64,000 bases of DNA from an uncultured Selenomonadales bacterium (GTDB lineage Bacteria; Bacillota; Negativicutes; Selenomonadales; Selenomonadaceae), in contig CALFJB010000035.1 of assembly GCA_937877565.1 (NCBI GenBank), positions 62,001 through 126,000 on the forward strand. Reading direction: 5' to 3'. The notes beneath the pieces were generated by a model. The model searched no databases. It was not told where the DNA came from and saw only the letters and a list, made by a program, of their open reading frames with translations. Positions 60,815-64,000 of this stretch are shown here, piece after piece; position 1 is the stretch's first letter, and every line of letters starts with the position of its first letter. The position numbers and the translations under genes are program-made.

Positions 60815-61543
60815 TTAGTCCATCGACTTTACAATATCTTCAACCAATTTTAAAGACTCCATAACTTCTGAAAGTTCATCTTGATTAAAAGGCGGCGCGG
60901 TAGGAGTGGGCTTATTTTTTGAATGAATCGAACGTTTTTTTTTGTAATAATCTTCCGGCGTAGCGTTTACAGTTTTTACAGAAACTTCGATAGCCTCAAC
61001 AATATTGAATGGCTCTGCCTTTTTAAAATATTCGCCAATTAAATTTTTTATATTCATTGCCAAATCTTGCGGTACATTCAAAACAGTTCGGTTACCCAGT
61101 ACAAAATTTTTCCTACTGGTCATTGGAACATTTAAATCAAAATCTGCGCGAGAAAAAACAATATTAACGTTATTGTAGTCAAAAATTTCTTCGTCAACTT
61201 TAGGAGGAGATTCATTTTTTTCAATTTCAATATTTTTATTCTGCAAGCAATTTTGAATTTTATCTTTGTTTTGTAAAATTGTTGCAAGCAATTCATTTTC
61301 AGTTTCGCTGTAATTAAATTTCAAGCCGCCGATTGTCATTAATTTTGTATAACCTTCAAGAATTGATTCACTTTCCATTTTTTTACACAGCGAAGAAATA
61401 ATTTCTTCGTCAAGTGCGGCAAAAATTTTAAATTCGTCGTCGCTATTCAAGTCAGGTTTTGTAATTCCCAAATTATTGAGCAAGGCATCAAGTTTTTCGG
61501 GACAATTTTTTTGAATCAGTCTAAATTCTGTAATAGTAAACAT
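60815..61543 (-). CDS. Adaptor A: soluble paralogue of adaptor B, dynamin operon
   Basis: 242 residues, ATG 61543 with AGGTGA. Same N-terminal domain (MFTITEFRLI; ESILEGYTKLMTIGGLKFNY; ELLATILQNKD) and same C-terminal helix (PFNQDELSEVMESLKLVEDI) as adaptor B, but the middle is soluble and different (VVIFSRADFD-like strands, NFVLGNRTVLNVPQDL, AEPFNIVEAIEVSVKTVN). A 63-base stretch is almost identical in DNA to that in adaptor B. Seven bases after the dynamin stop and 12 before adaptor B. Function unknown. Confidence 0.78.
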   Translation of the reverse strand: MFTITEFRLIQKNCPEKLDALLNNLGITKPDLNSDDEFKIFAALDEEIISSLCKKMESESILEGYTKLMTIGGLKFNYSETENELLATILQNKDKIQNCLQNKNIEIEKNESPPKVDEEIFDYNNVNIVFSRADFDLNVPMTSRKNFVLGNRTVLNVPQDLAMNIKNLIGEYFKKAEPFNIVEAIEVSVKTVNATPEDYYKKKRSIHSKNKPTPTAPPFNQDELSEVMESLKLVEDIVKSMD

Positions 61544-61549
61544 TGTGAA

Positions 61550-64000
61550 TCACCTAGAATTTTCGCCATAAAGAATATTACTCCAAAGTTCAAAGAACGG
61601 CGCAATATTTTTCTCAATGTCCATCAGTACACCAATATCGTACTCAATGGCTTTTTTATGTTCGCTGGTTTCATTAATGGCGGCGTCAATATCATCTTTG
61701 AATTTGTCGAAAATTTCAATGTAACTGTTTGTAATTTCTTCGCACTGCTTTTGAACGTCATTAAAAATATCTTCGATATTTTGATTAACGTCGAACTTCA
61801 TTTCTTTGTGAGATTTTTCTATTGCGTCCAACATTTTTTCTTGAAGAAAACGTTGGACATTTGCTTTAAATTTTGCGGCGTCGGCTCGTATAACGTCAAC
61901 AGTATAATCAATCTGTACATCTTCATAATATGTTTTCCAAAATTTGACGTGTTCCCAAAAACCTCTTGCATCGCGTTTGCGCCGTTCGGTTTTTGTACGG
62001 ATTTCTTGATCAATACGCGTGGAACTTTCGGCAATATTTGAAAGTTCATTTGAAGTTATTCCGGCTTCAAGTTGATTTTCTGAAGCTGCTAATTTGCTAA
62101 GACTGATAGGAAATTGAGGAACGGTAAAAGCACGCATCATATCTCCTGCAACATTATCAGTACCGACAGATTCTTTAACGCGCTCGGTTTCGTCGTTAAT
62201 TTTTTGCTGTGCAGTTTGCACGGCGTCTTCAACAGTCTTGCTAATTTTATTGCGGGCAGTATCAATAGCTTTTTCAAGTTTTTCAGCTGAAGATTTATTT
62301 GTACCGGCAACAATATTAGACAATGCCTCAATCAATTTATCAACGTTGGAAGTGCGCCTGTTTTTTTGCATTTGTTCCACGTCATCATCTGTAAGATACG
62401 CGTTTTTAATAGCTAATTGGCTTCTGTTTTTTGCGTCCTCTTTAGCGTGTTTTTCAACGTCATCAGTAACTAAAATCATATCATACTTTGTAGCCTTTAA
62501 AGAATCGCTGTTGCCGGTAATTTTTTCAATTTGTCCCATAGCTTGATTTACGGTATTTGTAAGATCAATAATTTTTTGTTCCAAATCTGCAAGGCGTTCT
62601 TTATCTTCTTCAGTGAGTTTTTGCAGACCCGTTACCAAAAGTGCATTGCGAATTGTGGCAAATTGCGTTTCACATCTGCCAATAACGCTATCCACAATTT
62701 CAGTATCAACTTTCTGTTCGCCAATATATTTTACGTGCCGCCAAAATTGAGGAATACCGCTGAAATTTTCCAAAGTTTTTGCGTCCGAATCGTATATTCC
62801 GTGAAAATCTTCAAGGTTTTTAAGTGAGTCTTCAATAAAACGTAGTGGCGTCATATATTCGCGGTGTTTTTTCTTTAAGCGTCTGACAACGTCAATGAAA
62901 GTATCGTCCTCATCAATTTCAATTTCAAATTCCTTCAAAATATTCAGTACAGTTTCAAGATAAAAACTTTGCAACGCCGAAGTACCGAAAATAATAATAT
63001 TTTTGTAATTGAGTTCCTCAAGTTTTCCTGAAATATAATCTAAAATGCGGTTAATTGATTTTTCAACTTCCGCCGCGTAGCGTTCATCAATTCTGTTGAC
63101 GGTAATAAAAAGCGAATAGAATTTGTCATTTGCCTCAAAATATTCATGAATTTGATTTAAAAATTTTACTTCGTCGTTGGTAAGGTGTTGAGAGTAATTC
63201 ATAACAAAAATACAAACATCAGCCGCTTTAATGCACTCTTCGGCAATTTTTTGATGTTCATTGTTTTCTGTTTCGCCTTTACCTTCACCGGCAGCTGCAA
63301 AATTTGGACCCGGCGTATCCCAAATTTCATAGCCGCTTAAATCGTCGCAAGGATAATAAATCGTCATATCCGCCAAGCCGGAACTTTTACCGGAAGGATC
63401 ATTAGCCCTTTCAAATTCATTGCCGATAAATTCTTTTAAATTCTCTGCGCTCTCAAATGTAAGCGTTTTATCTTCATAGTCTAAAGTTAAAACAGTATCT
63501 TTAGGAGCCGGAATATATTTTATAATATTCGGCGTAGGAAGTTCGGAACTTGTCGGCGCGTAGTCACGTTTCAAAAGGCTGTTAATGACAACGCTTTTAC
63601 CGGCTTTTTTCGTACCCATTGCCGCAATTCTAAGCGGACGTTTGCGAGCTTTTTCAGTCTCTGCAATCATTTTTTCAAAAGCGGCAACCATACCTTCAAC
63701 GCGGGCTTTTCCGGATTCTGTCAAATTTGAATTTTCAAGAGACGCCTCAAGATATTTTTTCTGATTTTCAATTTGTTCGCGCAGTTTTTGATAATTAGCG
63801 CGGAAACGTTCCTTTATCAACGCCTTTTTAATTTCAGATTTTTTCTTAATGTCAATATTGAGATTTAAAAAAACTGTCTGCTGAAAAAGTTGTGCAACCG
63901 CCCTATCAGATTTTTTTTCTTCAACGCCATCATCATTTATAACAATGTGATAATCCTCACGCTTAAGAATTAAATTTTCGTCATATTCCAATTTGTCAAG
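61550..64000 (-). CDS. Dynamin-like GTPase (5' end at or beyond window edge)
   Basis: 813 residues from a TTG at 63991; the frame stays open to the edge and no ribosome site is visible in the nine bases available, so the gene may begin outside. N-terminal coiled coil (about 50-115), P-loop GTKKAGKS (126-133 from that TTG), SSELPTPN, DTPGPNFAA, TVNRID, then a long helical stalk with several coiled coils (e.g. LQKLTEEDKERLADLEQKI; DTARNKISKTVEDAVQ) and no clear membrane helix. Bacterial dynamins remodel membranes; paired ones (for example LeoA/LeoB-C) are linked to phage defence or vesicle release. First known gene of the operon. Confidence 0.85.
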   Translation of the reverse strand, partial: LDKLEYDENLILKREDYHIVINDDGVEEKKSDRAVAQLFQQTVFLNLNIDIKKKSEIKKALIKERFRANYQKLREQIENQKKYLEASLENSNLTESGKARVEGMVAAFEKMIAETEKARKRPLRIAAMGTKKAGKSVVINSLLKRDYAPTSSELPTPNIIKYIPAPKDTVLTLDYEDKTLTFESAENLKEFIGNEFERANDPSGKSSGLADMTIYYPCDDLSGYEIWDTPGPNFAAAGEGKGETENNEHQKIAEECIKAADVCIFVMNYSQHLTNDEVKFLNQIHEYFEANDKFYSLFITVNRIDERYAAEVEKSINRILDYISGKLEELNYKNIIIFGTSALQSFYLETVLNILKEFEIEIDEDDTFIDVVRRLKKKHREYMTPLRFIEDSLKNLEDFHGIYDSDAKTLENFSGIPQFWRHVKYIGEQKVDTEIVDSVIGRCETQFATIRNALLVTGLQKLTEEDKERLADLEQKIIDLTNTVNQAMGQIEKITGNSDSLKATKYDMILVTDDVEKHAKEDAKNRSQLAIKNAYLTDDDVEQMQKNRRTSNVDKLIEALSNIVAGTNKSSAEKLEKAIDTARNKISKTVEDAVQTAQQKINDETERVKESVGTDNVAGDMMRAFTVPQFPISLSKLAASENQLEAGITSNELSNIAESSTRIDQEIRTKTERRKRDARGFWEHVKFWKTYYEDVQIDYTVDVIRADAAKFKANVQRFLQEKMLDAIEKSHKEMKFDVNQNIEDIFNDVQKQCEEITNSYIEIFDKFKDDIDAAINETSEHKKAIEYDIGVLMDIEKNIAPFFELWSNILYGENSR

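Overview
The window reads as a chromosomal segment of a low-G+C Firmicute that has an outer membrane, most likely a member of the Negativicutes. The Firmicute side is shown by a Fst-like peptide family, a SCIFF peptide (31077-31223), HPr with both His15 and Ser46, an L10 leader and the order tRNAs-rpmG-secE-nusG-rplK-rplA-rplJ-rplL. The diderm side is shown by an LptA/OstA-like protein (40210-40806) and a tripartite-type RND efflux pair (53150-57551). Many genes begin with TTG behind a strong Shine-Dalgarno. The assignment is inference; no 16S gene is present.

Layout. 1-1939 (minus): end of a polysaccharide or lipid modification cluster (acyl carrier protein, NeuD-like acyltransferase, KASIII-like enzyme). 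2096-4494 (minus): folE2, MgtC-like protein, exported glucosaminidase. 4667-12837 (plus): two unknown small genes, the rRNA/tRNA methyltransferases rsmB, rlmN and trmB, an FtsW/RodA-type protein and a copper ATPase copA with an unusual C-terminal CopZ-like domain. 12838-18700: an accessory island with two tandem copies of a putative type I toxin-antitoxin unit, one giant type ISP restriction-modification gene and palindromic repeats. 18786-20835 (minus): ptsH-ptsI. 21355-24591: mfd. 24588-31223: regulators, a ThrE-like exporter, a Ser/Thr kinase, a GIY-YIG/XRE fusion, a set of small exported or membrane proteins, and an orphan SCIFF ranthipeptide precursor. 31279-38467: argF, a metal-binding small protein, a Zn-dehydrogenase, cobQ, a MNT/HEPN toxin-antitoxin pair, sstT and a degenerate ABC protein. 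38469-38880: a third type I toxin-antitoxin-like unit with convergent promoters. 38923-41552: class III aminotransferase, LptA-like, MTHFR-like. 41677-43115: small membrane protein and PRC-barrel protein with a minisatellite. 43225-46892 (minus): ribosomal/NusG/SecE/tRNA operon. 47252-57551 (plus): XRE-receiver regulator with LytS-type kinase, two lipoprotein hydrolases (one broken), a membrane protein and the RND efflux pair. 57648-64000 (minus): a four-gene operon of two dynamin-like GTPases and two paralogous small adaptors.

The strongest candidates for something new are (i) the three small-peptide units, whose 5' leaders keep alternative hairpins and GNRA loops by compensatory change and which carry antisense promoters; (ii) the two-dynamin/two-adaptor operon with Sel1 repeats; (iii) an internal start that would release a free CopZ from copA; and (iv) a recurring pattern of intergenic 'ghost' copies of gene ends (folE2, rsmB, mfd flank, cobQ), palindromic repeats and degenerate 7-bp TTAG arrays. 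Functional statements are inferred from motifs read by eye; no database search was done.
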